A DNA stretch of 64,000 nt from Cliona cf. orientalis (lineage: Eukaryota; Porifera; Demospongiae; Clionaida; Clionaidae): contig OZ005697.1 in NCBI GenBank assembly GCA_963930775.1, forward strand, positions 744,001 to 808,000, read 5' to 3'. The position numbers and the translations under genes were made by a program. The notes under the pieces are model-generated. The model was given only the letters and a program-made list of their open reading frames with translations. It made no database searches and was not told where the DNA came from. Shown here piece by piece: positions 38,301-51,909 of this stretch; position 1 is the stretch's first letter, and each line of letters opens with the position of its first letter.

Positions 38301-38970
38301 TTGGATAACCATCCAGTACTATGGGAGCTCCTGCTGTTTGTGTCCGAGGGAGGGAGGGAGTCGTCCAGCCTCTGCGTGTGTGCACCTGTCGTCAGGGCCC
38401 TTCTCACGGTGCTGAGTCAGCACTGGCAGCGTTGCCGTGTCAACAAGACCACAATGTTCCCAAAGGAGCTGACTAGCTCAGTCTCACTTATCGAGTGCCT
38501 CGCACGAGTAAGCCCCTCTCGTTATTATCAATGAAACGCTGAGCCACACAATCTGTCTTCTCACAATTAAATTTTAAACTTTGCAGGCTGAGTGGTTACC
38601 CCGACCCCTTTGCTACATTGGCGAACTCTTCGCCCTTATCACTCCAAATGAAGCATACCTATTGCTCACAGCTGTGAACACATATCTAAAGGTAATTTTT
38701 ATAGATTTTTGGCACCTGATGCAAATGACAATGTCATAATTGTTTATTCAGGTTAACTACGCTAGTATCAAGTCGAAACAATTTCATCAGTTAGGAGGTA
38801 TGGTACTGGTATTGGTGTGGAATTGAAATTTTGATGTAATTCCATTCTCTGTTCCAGATACTGGGTACCATGAGATGGTGAAGGGCGTGCTAGTGAAGAA
38901 TATTCAACACTTTGGATCACATTATGCAAGATACATTACCACCAGACATGACAAAACATCAACTGTTTAG
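32309..38970 (+). CDS. INTS5: Integrator complex subunit 5, 1,107 aa
   Basis: Subunit of the nuclear Integrator complex, which cleaves snRNA and attenuated Pol II transcripts. Twenty exons: 32309-32332, 32407-32718, 32939-33029, 33100-33145, 33243-33338, 33408-33697, 34054-34231, 34468-34592, 34666-34954, 35072-35186, 35631-35980, 36308-36624, 36961-37163, 37318-37357, 37445-37596, 37694-37896, 38279-38507, 38587-38691, 38752-38797, 38858-38970; the sum is 1,108 codons (human 1,019 aa). Recognised by conserved blocks: 'GWSSKLFKWSVSLLGRFSIS' (human '.AW...ISAWSIDLMGQLSS'), 'GLHCMECLFPAC...LNWLLAHVV', and 'RQLDNHPVLWELLLFVSE' with the following repression-like helices. Start MTVTNKKA was chosen because only this upstream ATG gives phase 0 into exon 2. 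All-helical and low identity overall. Its introns hold several MITEs. Confidence 0.9.
33739..33903. mobile_element. MITE-like inverted repeat in an INTS5 intron
   Basis: About 165 bp with ends TAAATCGCGAATATTTCGTG / ACGAAATATTCGTGATTTA. Non-coding. Confidence 0.55.
35352..35570. mobile_element. MITE (family L, copy 1) in an INTS5 intron
   Basis: About 219 bp with ends TACCTTAAGG / CCCTAAGGTA. It contains alternating GTACCC(A/G)C and GCTAAAATT blocks. A direct copy ~80-85% identical by eye lies at 36699-36900. Confidence 0.65.
36011..36156. mobile_element. MITE-like inverted repeat in an INTS5 intron
   Basis: 146 bp beginning TACCGTAGATTTCG and ending CGCGATCTACGGTA. Non-coding. Same TACCGTA terminus as the elements at 38042 and 40805. 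Confidence 0.6.
36699..36900. mobile_element. MITE (family L, copy 2) in the next INTS5 intron
   Basis: Direct copy of 35352-35570 starting TACCTTAAGGACACTTTTG. The right terminus is truncated or diverged (AATAATCGTAGCA). Confidence 0.6.
38042..38238. mobile_element. MITE (TACCGTATA-ended) in an INTS5 intron
   Basis: 197 bp. Ends TACCGTATAGCCGGAAAT / ATTTCCGGGTATATGGTA; internal GCCAAATT repeats. Confidence 0.65.
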
Positions 38971-39326
38971 AACAATAATGTTATCGGTAATAGTGATTTT
39001 GAATTTAATGATATCTATTTTCATCAATCTAGCCTTGCCAAATTTCACGATTCAATCGCGATACCCTTGCTGGGCAAATCGAATAAAATTACTGTGGATC
39101 AATATAAAATTAATAGTATTGTGCATCCATAAAAATTAATTATGATGGTATGTACATTGTATGCTTAACAGTGACTCACTTTAGAATTAATTTTACTTCC
39201 ACAAAGAATGCATTAAATTTTATGACAATGTATATTCAGTGTATGCGACAAAGAATCGAATAGGATATTCAGTGTATGCGACAAAGAATCGAATAGCAGG
39301 AATCATGTATAAGAGTCAAGACAAAG
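38971..39326. other. Convergent spacer INTS5/SAPCD-like gene
   Basis: AT-rich 3' flanks of two convergent genes. The only structure seen is a perfect tandem duplication of a 33-bp unit at 39232-39296 (ATATTCAGTGTATGCGACAA ...). No coding. Confidence 0.7.
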
Positions 39327-42212
39327 TTAAACAACGGACTGCAGAGCGCTGGTCTTAATCACGGGGTGCCCTGCGGCAGCTGTGGCTTTGTGTTGCTGCT
39401 TTTGTCCCCTTGAGCTGACATAGCTCCCCCTCTCCCTCGTCAGGGCAGCGTTCTCAGCCTCCAGCTGCTTGATCCTCAACGACTGCTCCTGCACCGCCTG
39501 TTGAAGTTAACCGAATTATTAAAAAATTAATACTCTTGTAGACAGATATAGGCTTTTCAAATAGCTATCATACTGCATGTGAAAAGATTGTACCTTGTGT
39601 AAATGTCTTCTGTTTTGCTTTGGGTTCTCCCCTCCGGATCCTCTGCTCCCCCCGTGGCCATGTTGAATCTGACCACTAGTCCCCCTGGTGGATGATGATG
39701 ATGATCCATAGCCGGCTCGGCTGTGCCCGTACCCGTGATGGTGACCAGGATAGCTGCTTGACAGATCAGTACTGTGACGCACGTTGGTAGCCATGGCAGT
39801 GCTAGCGCTGGTGTTGGACGGCTGCTGGGGTTGGGAGGGGATATCGACAGACTCCACTCTTCCAGATGAAGCGCTCATCGGTTGCGAGAAAATTGGCCTC
39901 CCAGACTGCTGACTGCTACCCGATGATGATAATGATGAGGAACTGGCACTGGAGACGGCTGCTGTTGTCGTTGTCACGGTGATATTATTATTATAGCCTG
40001 AGGCAGAGGGGATATTCCTGACTGATGAGCTCCTAATTTGTCCGTGGTGTCCTCCGTGATGTGAGCCATGCTTATTCTGGTGATGTAAGTGACCATCCAT
40101 TATGTGGCTACTCTTAGTAGTAGCAGCAGCATTTCCACCATAGCTACTACTAGCCGAGCTCGGAAGGGTCTGCAGAGAGGAAGTTTCACGAAGAGGATAG
40201 GTCCTGTACCCACTGTGCGAATGAGAGTGAGACGATGCCTTTGAAGGATACTCCAGTGTACTGGTACCACTGCTTCCGGTAGAGCTGGCACTGCTTGAAC
40301 TGAGCCCACTCTGCTGTACTTGAGAGCCACCACCACCACTACTACCAGGTGAGCTACTCATACTCTTTTCGTTAAACGATTGAGATCTTCTAGGCTTGTT
40401 GGAGACGTGGTGATGTTGTTGATAGTAGTAGGCTTGGTTGTCACCGTGTCTTTGGTGATCAGTCAGATTCTGTGTCAACATGGATACGGAGCGATGCGTA
40501 GTGCTAGGTCTCGCCATTGGCGCACCGTGACTCCCTTCTTCTTTCATCTCTCCTCTGGCGGTGTGGAATTCTCTCATGGAGGAGGATCGAACAGGAGGTG
40601 AGCTGACTCGAGATGGACCAACATGAACGTTACTGGGAGGGGAGTAGGCGGGGAAGTTCATCTTCACTGTCGTCATGGTGGTAGCTTTCACTGGACCACC
40701 TCCTCCTCTTTGTCCTGCTGACTTACTTTGAGAGAAGGGTCCTATATAATATATGAAAGAGATATCAACAAAAAAATTATTATGCTAGTTAACCTTCATG
40801 TTACTACCGTATAGCTAGCAGGAAATTTTCGAAGGAGAAAATCTTCACGAATTTCGCGATTTTACAGGAAAGTTTCCTCCACGAAATTTTAGGTATGCCA
40901 CACCTATTATGCGATCAGTTTAACACTCCATGAAAGTTTTCTCCGCGAAATGCTCCCTTCCTACCAATCCGCGAAAATTTTCTCCCTCGAAAGTTTCCCG
41001 CTATACGGTATTACAATGTAGTAGGGCCAATGAATAAGCACTAAGAATTGAGTACTAAAAATCGTTCAACGTTTATCTATATACCTGGATCTGAAGCAAC
41101 AGCTTTTATATTTTGTTTCCGTTGCTGTTGCTGGTGATGATACTGCTTCTTCAGTAGCTCCAGAGAGAGTCCCGGAGCCTCCTTTGCCAGCTTGCCCAGG
41201 TGGGAGTTGATCTCCTGGATATGTTTGAGTGTCTCGCTCATTGGCTGCTCCTCTCGGCGATCCAGCGCTGCTAGAAGCTCCTCTGGCTTCAGCTAACACG
41301 AAAAAAAAATCTCATCGATAGAATTGCTTTGAAGCTTATACCCTAGACCTAGCTGGTCATTACTGACTAGTCCCATCGATTTGCTCGGAACTCTTTAGCC
41401 CCTCTAAACTAGCTACCTACCATCTTTGTAGGTTGTTTCTGCTCCAGTGCTAGCTGCTCAAGACGACTGTTGAACCACAGTCTTGTGATCTCCATCACCT
41501 CCATTCCCTTCAGTAGCTCCTCCTTCTCCTGCCCAACATTCGACAACGCATTCACAAGTGGCACCTGTATTGATTTTTTAGTAAAACATCACAGTGACAC
41601 ATAAAGTTCAACAACACTAGATATAATATACCTATATTAATATGTATCATTTATTACCTTGACATTTGTGCTTGAAGGAGCTGACTGTTTTGGCTGTGCA
41701 ACTTTTCCATTTGAGCTTGCAGCTGTTGCTGCTCTGTTAGAGGCTGACTCTAGCTGATGGAGAGACATTTGACATTTGTATACCTCCTTTCTGGTCCTAC
41801 TCAGAGCTTGGGCCAAGATATCTCCCTTGCAGCGGCTCAGAAACAGTTCAATCTCTTCTGCCCTCACGCGAGGTGCTTGAGCACCCACCTTTCTTTGCTG
41901 GAAATTCGACATCTTCTCTTCCGTACCGAAATTGGGCGGAGTCTGTGATCCGTCTGAGCTCAACAGGCGCGGCTTGTCCTCTTCTAGAGCCTTCTTTAGC
42001 GCGGAGGAGAATTTCTCCCAGTCTAAATAGCCGTTGTCGTCTGCAGCTGCTCGCCACTTCTCTGGTAGACCTCGGGGTAATTTTATACTTGCCGCGAGAT
42101 CTTTCGGCCAGCGCGCGGTGAGGGTGGCTACCTGTATCATCCCGTTGCTAGGATCGGCTAGACTGTCGTAGAGCAACTTATAGTCCACAATTCGCTTCAA
42201 AGAGGACTCCAT
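39327..42212 (-). CDS. Suppressor-APC-domain (SAPCD-like) protein, 741 aa
   Basis: Exons 41658-42212, 41421-41564, 41085-41292, 39594-40741 and 39327-39497 sum to 742 codons. Residues 1-~85 match the SAPCD1/2 N-terminal EF-hand-like module ('LLYDSLADPSNGMIQVATLT...RWP', 'LPRGLPEKW', 'NGYLDWEKFSSALKKAL'). The middle ~380 residues are low-complexity, Ser/Gly/His/Gln-rich. The last 55 form a coiled coil ('AVQEQSLRIKQLEAENAALT'). In vertebrates SAPCD2 is a cortical polarity and spindle-orientation protein; the same role here is inference. Much longer than vertebrate SAPCD2 because of the disordered centre, so it could be a paralogous scaffold sharing only the end modules. Confidence 0.72.
40805..41010. 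mobile_element. MITE (TACCGTATAG-ended) in a SAPCD-like gene intron
   Basis: 206 bp with perfect ends TACCGTATAG / CTATACGGTA. The interior is rich in GAAATTTTC and GCGAAA palindromic steps. Same terminus as 38042-38238. Confidence 0.7.
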
Positions 42213-42613
42213 TTTAGCTGCACAAAGCCTCGGACGAACTTATTTCTGGATAGATGTTTAGAGCGGCGCGGTGAGGTCAAATTCAAAGGTTTGCAGGGAG
42301 GGTGGGCGTAGCTCATTAGAGTGGAGGAGGGGCTGCCGCCGTTTGTTGATAGCAAATTCATGGCGTGTATGCAACACGCACGCAAATGTTAGTCCAGTTT
42401 GATCATGAATTTACAGCCTCAGATAGTTCCTAGATCATGCACAGGTAATAATATTTTGTGGAATAATGATTTCACCCAAGAATCTGTAGCCCACTACCTT
42501 CTCAAAGTTTAAAGATACTATAATAATATTATTCCATAGCATACTTGAATAATGCATAAATAATTTTACCGACACAATATTAAATACTGCAGTTGAAATG
42601 TAGCAAAAAAGAT
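42213..42613. other. Spacer upstream of the SAPCD-like gene
   Basis: Promoter/5' flank of the SAPCD-like gene (42213 upward) and 3' UTR of BBLN. Nothing else seen. Confidence 0.5.
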
Positions 42614-43535
42614 TCACTCTGAAATATTTCTACTGTCTCCATCATCACTACCATTGCCTCCATCACTATTGCTGATCCCTCCACCTCCTTCTTCTTCTTT
42701 GTCTTTGTTTTCTCCATTATTTGCCAATTCTTTTTCATTCTTTTCCTGCATCCTAGCTGCTCTGGCATCCACCAACAGCTGCTGGGCCTCTTCGTGGATC
42801 TTGTCCCTCCTTCTCTCCAGCAGATCCAGCGCTTGGTCTAGAGCATCCAGCTGCTGGTCCAACTCTGAGTACTCTGCTCCAACAATAAAAGTTAGTGGAA
42901 AATTATTGATATACTACATTAAATCATTAACTTAAACCATTACAATGATAATAATTATTATTATACACTATAGGGGCAAAAAAGACACCACTACAGAATA
43001 TTATAATAATATTATAGAGAGCTGCGTAATTAGCTAACGAGTAGGCCTACAATGCAAACAATTTCAACATAGGCCTAGACACGTATGGATCTATTCTGAT
43101 AAAAGTGTTGGAACATTGCTCAGTCTATTCAATGGCATTCATAGCAGCATGGCTTAAACAATGGGCTAAGACAGTGAATACCATCACTACACTGGTGCTC
43201 AATGGCTCTCGGTTCACCTTTTAATTGCTAAAGATTTATGATTGACAAGAGTAGGCCTATATTATAGATTACGTCGTACACAGCTGTACTGTACTGTAGC
43301 TATCTTCATTTTGAAATAACATTATCAAAATACACAATTATACATCATAATTTTTGGTATTCTCATGGTACTCAGTCCCTAGTCTGGGTGCCACACCATA
43401 GGTTACACAGTCTTAGTCTTAATTATCTAGATACTTCCTACATGTGCCATCACCCAGTCTCTTAAAAATATTAACATAAAGTAACAGATTCTCTTGTGGC
43501 CTACCTCTATTATTCAGACCTAGATTTTCGCCCAT
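42614..43535 (-). CDS. BBLN: Bublin coiled-coil protein (UPF0184 family), 97 aa
   Basis: Two exons, 43505-43535 (MGENLGLNNR) and 42614-42876, sum to 98 codons. The core 'EYSELDQQLDALDQALDLLE' and the following heptads match the vertebrate C9orf16/BBLN coiled coil ('EYAAINSMLDQINSCLDHLE'). The tail is acidic, Gly/Asn/Asp-rich and disordered. The family is linked to intermediate-filament organisation in the nematode gut; the role here is unknown. Its start codon is 24 bp from the target-site duplication of the 651-bp element at 43568. Confidence 0.85.
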
Positions 43536-43567
43536 CTCGACTCAGACAACCCGATGTCCTCACGACC

Positions 43568-44218
43568 TAGTCTCGTAAACCAGATCCCTATTCCGCAGCG
43601 CTGGGTGTATTTCGATCACCAGCACGCGGAAAGAGGGTCTGGGAATTCTGGGCACCAATCCGTGGCACCTACTGGAATGTCGGCAGAGCCAATGAGATCG
43701 CTCAGAATGGTCACATGACTATGCTGCGCCCGCAAATATGCCATTAACGAGCCGCTCGATTCACCGCTCAGTCTCCGAATTTTAGCAAAACCTTGCCAGA
43801 AGGCCGCTTTGAGGACGTCTATGCACATATATGAGGACTGTTGCTTAAACAGCGATAGTTTGGCTACTTTTTTCTGACTTTTCAGGTATTTCTATAGTGA
43901 AAAGATACAGAAATAGACTCAAGCACGCGCTAAGGAGCCTCGCTGACTAAGTATTCCAGATTTTGCTACATTTAGGTACTTTGTTGATAGCTTTTAACCA
44001 GTATAGTCCAAACGAGTAGTTCAGGATCATAAACAGCACGTAGAACTCGAAGGAGGTACAACAAAAAGTTTTGTGGTAAAATATTACATTCCGTTTACGT
44101 GACGTAAAAATTCCACTGTGCCACGGATTGGTGCCCAGAATTCCCAGACCCTCTTTCCGCGTGCTGGTGATCGAAATACACCCAGCGCTGCGGAATAGGG
44201 GTCTGGTTTACGAGACTA
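43568..44218. mobile_element. Long-TIR element with 9-bp target-site duplication (Mutator-like MITE)
   Basis: 651 bp, ends TAGTCTCGTAAACCAG / CTGGTTTACGAGACTA, with inverted arms of ~95-105 bp (43568-43672 against 44115-44218). It is flanked by a perfect 9-bp direct repeat, CTCACGACC (43559-43567 and 44219-44227). Long TIRs plus 9-bp duplications fit Mutator-like elements. No transposase ORF, so non-autonomous. It fills most of the BBLN/NDOR1 divergent spacer. Confidence 0.88.
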
Positions 44219-44345
44219 CTCACGACCTTGCTGATTCAGCATTACCCATTGTCCCATTCCAATTTCAGCCCCGCCCACTTATTGTCCAGACTGCAGAACG
44301 GAAGGAAGATCCACCCACCCACGTGGTAAGGGGCAACACAGCTAG

Positions 44346-48224
<3,879 letters not shown>

Positions 48225-49477
48225 GGTATCCAAGCAGCAAAATATTATTATTAGCTCTTGAATATACACTAACAGGTTTCAGTGTTATGCTTTCAGAATA
48301 TTTTTATAAACACAAGTACAATTATTTTTTGGCCAAGTATTATTGCTGACATCATTATGATGCCTTTGAGCTATGCTTTGAGGAATAATTATGAAGAGTG
48401 CTATGGTATAGTAGTATATGTATATAGCATGCATATTCAGGACCATGATAGCTGCTTTCATCTGGTTACGAGCTACGTTCTGGTTTTTGTTCCAGCTCCA
48501 TAGCTCTTTCCGTTACCGCGCCGCGGTATAGTTAATGATATTCATAGCTATTAATTAATTACGTCACGGTCCGTACATTCCAACGTGAAACCCATACACG
48601 TTTTGCTACCCCCTGTCCCAGCTCAATAAATAGCGATTTCCGGGAGGGACTATCGGGGCTAGACGATGTCAACGGTACCCCCTCTGGCATCCGCAGCTGA
48701 AAACTGCACATGGTCCTGGGCATATATGGCTTAGGGGTCGCCCAGGTTCCTCCCTTGAATACCCACCATCCTGGATAAAGCCTGGCAATCCACCATAGGC
48801 TGACTTCGGTCCCCTGTGGCTGTGACACAGAAGCCTAACTGGCTGCAGTAATCTGCAGTGTACCCTGACCAGTGTTCCAGCCTAGAGCTCGGAAGGTCGA
48901 TGGGAGGATGGGGTTATAATTTTTTTTTTTTTCATTTCACCAATTTATCCCTCATTATAGCCTGCTATAAATATAATTATGCCATTTCTTGAAATATTTT
49001 TCCAAGTATGTTGAATGTCACAATCATGGGATAATGTGGCTAGTATGTATGAATGATCATCAAAACATAGAGATGTAGTTCATGCACAAACAGTATCCTG
49101 CCTGGGCAAGATCTTAAGATTGCCCATTAAGGCCACTCTTCTTTGTGCACACGGCCCTACAGTTCTGACCAATCCTGAGCCTTGTAGTGCAGACTTTCTC
49201 TCCACCCACGCTGTGCGTTCATAGCAACCGGACGCATCCAAGATGCGTATCCATGCCCTCATGTAATGACACGGACTATAATAAGAAAAATGATTGTCTG
49301 AAAATTATTTTTCGTTGTATAATACCAACAAAAACTAATAATAATTGGTTATACCAACATTAATTTTATACCTGCCTAACAGTTAAGTACAACCCTCAGG
49401 ATAATACACTAAATTAAAAAAACTTAGAAAGTTTTGATTTCGTAGCCCTATGTTGATTTCACTAGCTTTCAACTGCC
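48225..49477. other. Convergent spacer NDOR1/palmitoyltransferase with repeats
   Basis: 3' UTR of NDOR1, then a ~380-bp non-AT-rich block (48548-48931) ending in a T12 run. Its minus strand encodes a short peptide ending 'RWNVRTV', faintly like the start of a LINE endonuclease. The dispersed repeat 48996-49329 follows. Confidence 0.45.
48996..49329. repeat. Dispersed repeat, inverted homologue of 15862-16407
   Basis: Matches the ends of the repeat in array copy A in inverted orientation (CTTCTTTGTGCACACGGCCC, TCATGTAATGACACGGAC). Non-coding. Confidence 0.55.
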
Positions 49478-50416
49478 CTATGTCGATTTCACTTGTTTTC
49501 GAGATCGCGACTGATCCAAACTTTTCGACGAACTCTGTGCTTTCTCGTACCTAGCCGCAACCGCAGCTGCCTCGTCCCTCGGCTGATAGTGGGTCCCGTC
49601 CCCCGGCTGGGGGGAGGGAATGAAGGGGAAGATCCAACAAATTAACCACCGAGTCCCGAGAGAGTCGATGAAATTATTCTTCGGACCTCGATTGTACGCC
49701 CCGTCCCCTTTCTGGTACTCGTAGTAAGTCTTCCCATTGTAAATTGTGTAGAGCTGCATTAGGAGGAGGCCCCCAGCTCCTACTGTTACAAACATGGCTA
49801 TGGAGGTCTCCATCATGATCCAGGGGTTGACGGGCGTTATTTGGAACATGAAGGCTATAATTGGGAATAGAACAGCTGGGATGTACGTGAGAGAGAAACT
49901 GCCCAAAAGGATGGTTATCGCCCTGAGACTAAGAATCGCGCCGAGGATTGAGGAGATCGTGAGATAGATTAGAAAAGCGATGAAGTAGCGCTGGTTGTAG
50001 TAGCCAACACATTTCCCAGCGAAATAGCAGTGATGGTCTCGCTTTAGGACACACTTTCTGCACGTGGGACAGTGGTGAGCCCTTGGGGGAGAGTAGTGCT
50101 GACAGAACGGACAGAAATACCAGCCCGGCTGCGAAACAACAGGCAGTGCCACACGTCGGCAAGATGTATCAACTGTCATCGTCAGAAATAGGTTCACCAT
50201 CGTGTTGACGAATAGGAACGTCATGAGCGTGAGGCTGGCGTAGTAAGGGAACGTGTTCTGCTCAGCGAGCGCTTCAGGGACGTTCGTTGTGGGCCATATG
50301 ATGGGAGCTATGAAGATGACGCCGTGTAGGTAGGAGACCGGGATCATGACTAGCGTGAAGCCCATGGCGAGACTGTCCACGTGAGTCTTGGGGTAAAGAT
50401 TCTTCAAGTTCACCAT
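49478..50416 (-). CDS. DHHC-type palmitoyltransferase, 312 aa, intronless
   Basis: Integral membrane S-acyltransferase. The Cys-rich domain is at residues ~100-145: 'CPFCQHYSPPRAHHCPTC', then 'RDHHCYFAGKCVGYYNQRYF' with the catalytic DHHC at 127-130. Hydrophobic segments occur around residues 20-42, 58-82, 145-165, 168-200 and 205-230. The short basic C-terminal tail is Ser/Gln-rich. Closest in feel to ZDHHC22/24-like small enzymes; no exact orthologue is claimed. Start at 50416 (MVNLKN). Unlike all its neighbours it has no intron. Confidence 0.9.
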   Translation of the reverse strand: MVNLKNLYPKTHVDSLAMGFTLVMIPVSYLHGVIFIAPIIWPTTNVPEALAEQNTFPYYASLTLMTFLFVNTMVNLFLTMTVDTSCRRVALPVVSQPGWYFCPFCQHYSPPRAHHCPTCRKCVLKRDHHCYFAGKCVGYYNQRYFIAFLIYLTISSILGAILSLRAITILLGSFSLTYIPAVLFPIIAFMFQITPVNPWIMMETSIAMFVTVGAGGLLLMQLYTIYNGKTYYEYQKGDGAYNRGPKNNFIDSLGTRWLICWIFPFIPSPQPGDGTHYQPRDEAAAVAARYEKAQSSSKSLDQSRSRKQVKST

Positions 50417-50749
50417 GATCAATCAATCCAGGAAATTTAGTACACACTCTGCAGCTTCCAAATCAAGATGAGAGGTAGAGATATGTTTTATTATCTGCCT
50501 TCTGCAAGATTTCTCCTATTGAAGTAGCCGATTTTTGCGCAAAGGGTGATCAAGTCTCGTGCCAGTGTGCTTTCAGTTATCACCTGAGCCACACCTATCT
50601 TGCAAGGATTTCCCCTTATAGCGCACACCACCCACCAGAATACAAAATTCCTTGTTGAAACGCATAATTGGAATAACCACTTTTCATCGTTCAGATAATT
50701 ATGCAATCAAGAATACACAGAAATGTATGCTGGTTCATTCACAGGAGTC

Positions 50750-51792
50750 TCAATGGCGTTTTCTCTTTGTACGCAGCCTCTTGCCTGGTCGCTGGCTAGC
50801 AATGATGGCACTGGCACGCCTCACAGCAAACTGTAATGGAGAGAGAGAGAGAGAGAGAGAGAAGTGATCACAAAGCAAAGTGGGCATGCAAAACATGACA
50901 TAGTATAGTAACTATACACTACAGTACAGTTGCCCTCAGCTCTCATAATCTGAACTGTCACTGGCCAGAGCACACGGGAGTCACAAAGAAAAAGGGAGAG
51001 AGAACAAAAGTAAAGGGTCGAAGAGGGAGAAGAGTTAACTTTAAAAAGTGGCCTAGGAGGACGAGAGAGTGACTGCCCATGGCTCCCCACACGCCTCTCC
51101 TGAGCAGTTTGTCATCATCGGGCAATAATAACTATTCACTACATAACTATTTTTCTTATATTATATTGAGCTGACCTCTTTCAGATCTTGTCTGTAGTCA
51201 GTCGAGCCCAAGTGCTTCCTCAGGAACCTGTAGGTACGTCGACGGTCAAAGTTCATCGGGATCCTCACAAAAGCTCGACTGGGTTTGTTGCCCTCTGAAT
51301 TATTTTTTGGTTTGGGGGGGGGGGGGGGGGGGAGGGAGAAATTATTTTGACAGACCGAAGAGGAGATAAGAACTTACTTCTTGCTTTCTTCGTACGGAAC
51401 ACAACTTCTTTGCCATCGTTACCAGCTTCAATACTCACAATCTGAAGGATATCACACAACGCAATAAAAAACATCCTTTAAATTTTTAGTCAAAATCCTC
51501 ACACCTTTGGGTTGATCAGTCCATTGAATTTGTAACAATTTTTATTGGTCAAGTTATTAGGCTCCTAGATACAGAATCGAGTTTAATAATATAAATTTCT
51601 TCACACTATTAAAAGAGATGGTTGATCTCACCCTTGTCAGAGTGATGGTATGTCCACGCGGGCCGCGTCTTCTAACAATAAATTTCGAGCTATTCTTGAT
51701 CAGCGACCACTGTAGCTCTGCCGAGGCCTAATAGTGAGAGAGGAGCATCGATCAATCGCTCACACTTTAAACTATATGATACTCACCTCCAT
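50750..51792 (-). CDS. RPL28: Large-subunit ribosomal protein eL28, 141 aa
   Basis: Six exons: 51787-51792 (ATG GAG only), 51632-51727, 51505-51564, 51378-51441, 51176-51294, 50750-50830; the sum is 142 codons (human 137 aa). Matching blocks: 'ELQWSLIKNSSKFIVRR' (human 'HLQWMVVRNCSSFLIKR'), 'EPNNLTNKNCYKFNGLI', and the basic C-terminus 'RRASAIIASQRPGKRLRTKR'. The two-codon first exon is typical of ribosomal protein genes. An in-frame ATG also exists upstream at the GCGCATGCGC site, but MEASAELQW is the sensible start. Divergent from glomulin with 117 bp between start codons. Confidence 0.96.
51306..51331. repeat. Poly-G run (poly-C on the RPL28 strand)
   Basis: About 25 G in the RPL28 intron, just upstream on the sense strand of the exon 51176-51294 acceptor, acting as its C-rich pyrimidine tract. 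Confidence 0.8.
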
Positions 51793-51909
51793 TTTGAGGG
51801 CGCTGGGTTGAAAACACGTGGTGATTTGCAATTTGCGCATGCGCAGTTCGCACCGCTTGATTACAGGGGCAGAGGCTAAACTTACTCAAATGCTGCAGGG
51901 GAGAAGGAA
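51793..51909. promoter_or_regulatory. 117-bp divergent promoter RPL28/GLMN with NRF-1-type palindrome
   Basis: Contains TGCGCATGCGCA at 51834-51845, a perfect match to the palindromic NRF-1 consensus YGCGCAYGCGCR. It lies between two start codons, so one site may serve both genes. No TATA seen. Confidence 0.5.

Noticed and set aside
48559-48931. Possible LINE endonuclease start ('RWNVRTV') or Pol III gene ending in T12
   Set aside because: Only a seven-residue resemblance, with no continuation of the endonuclease domain; no recognisable 7SL, RNase P or snRNA motifs.
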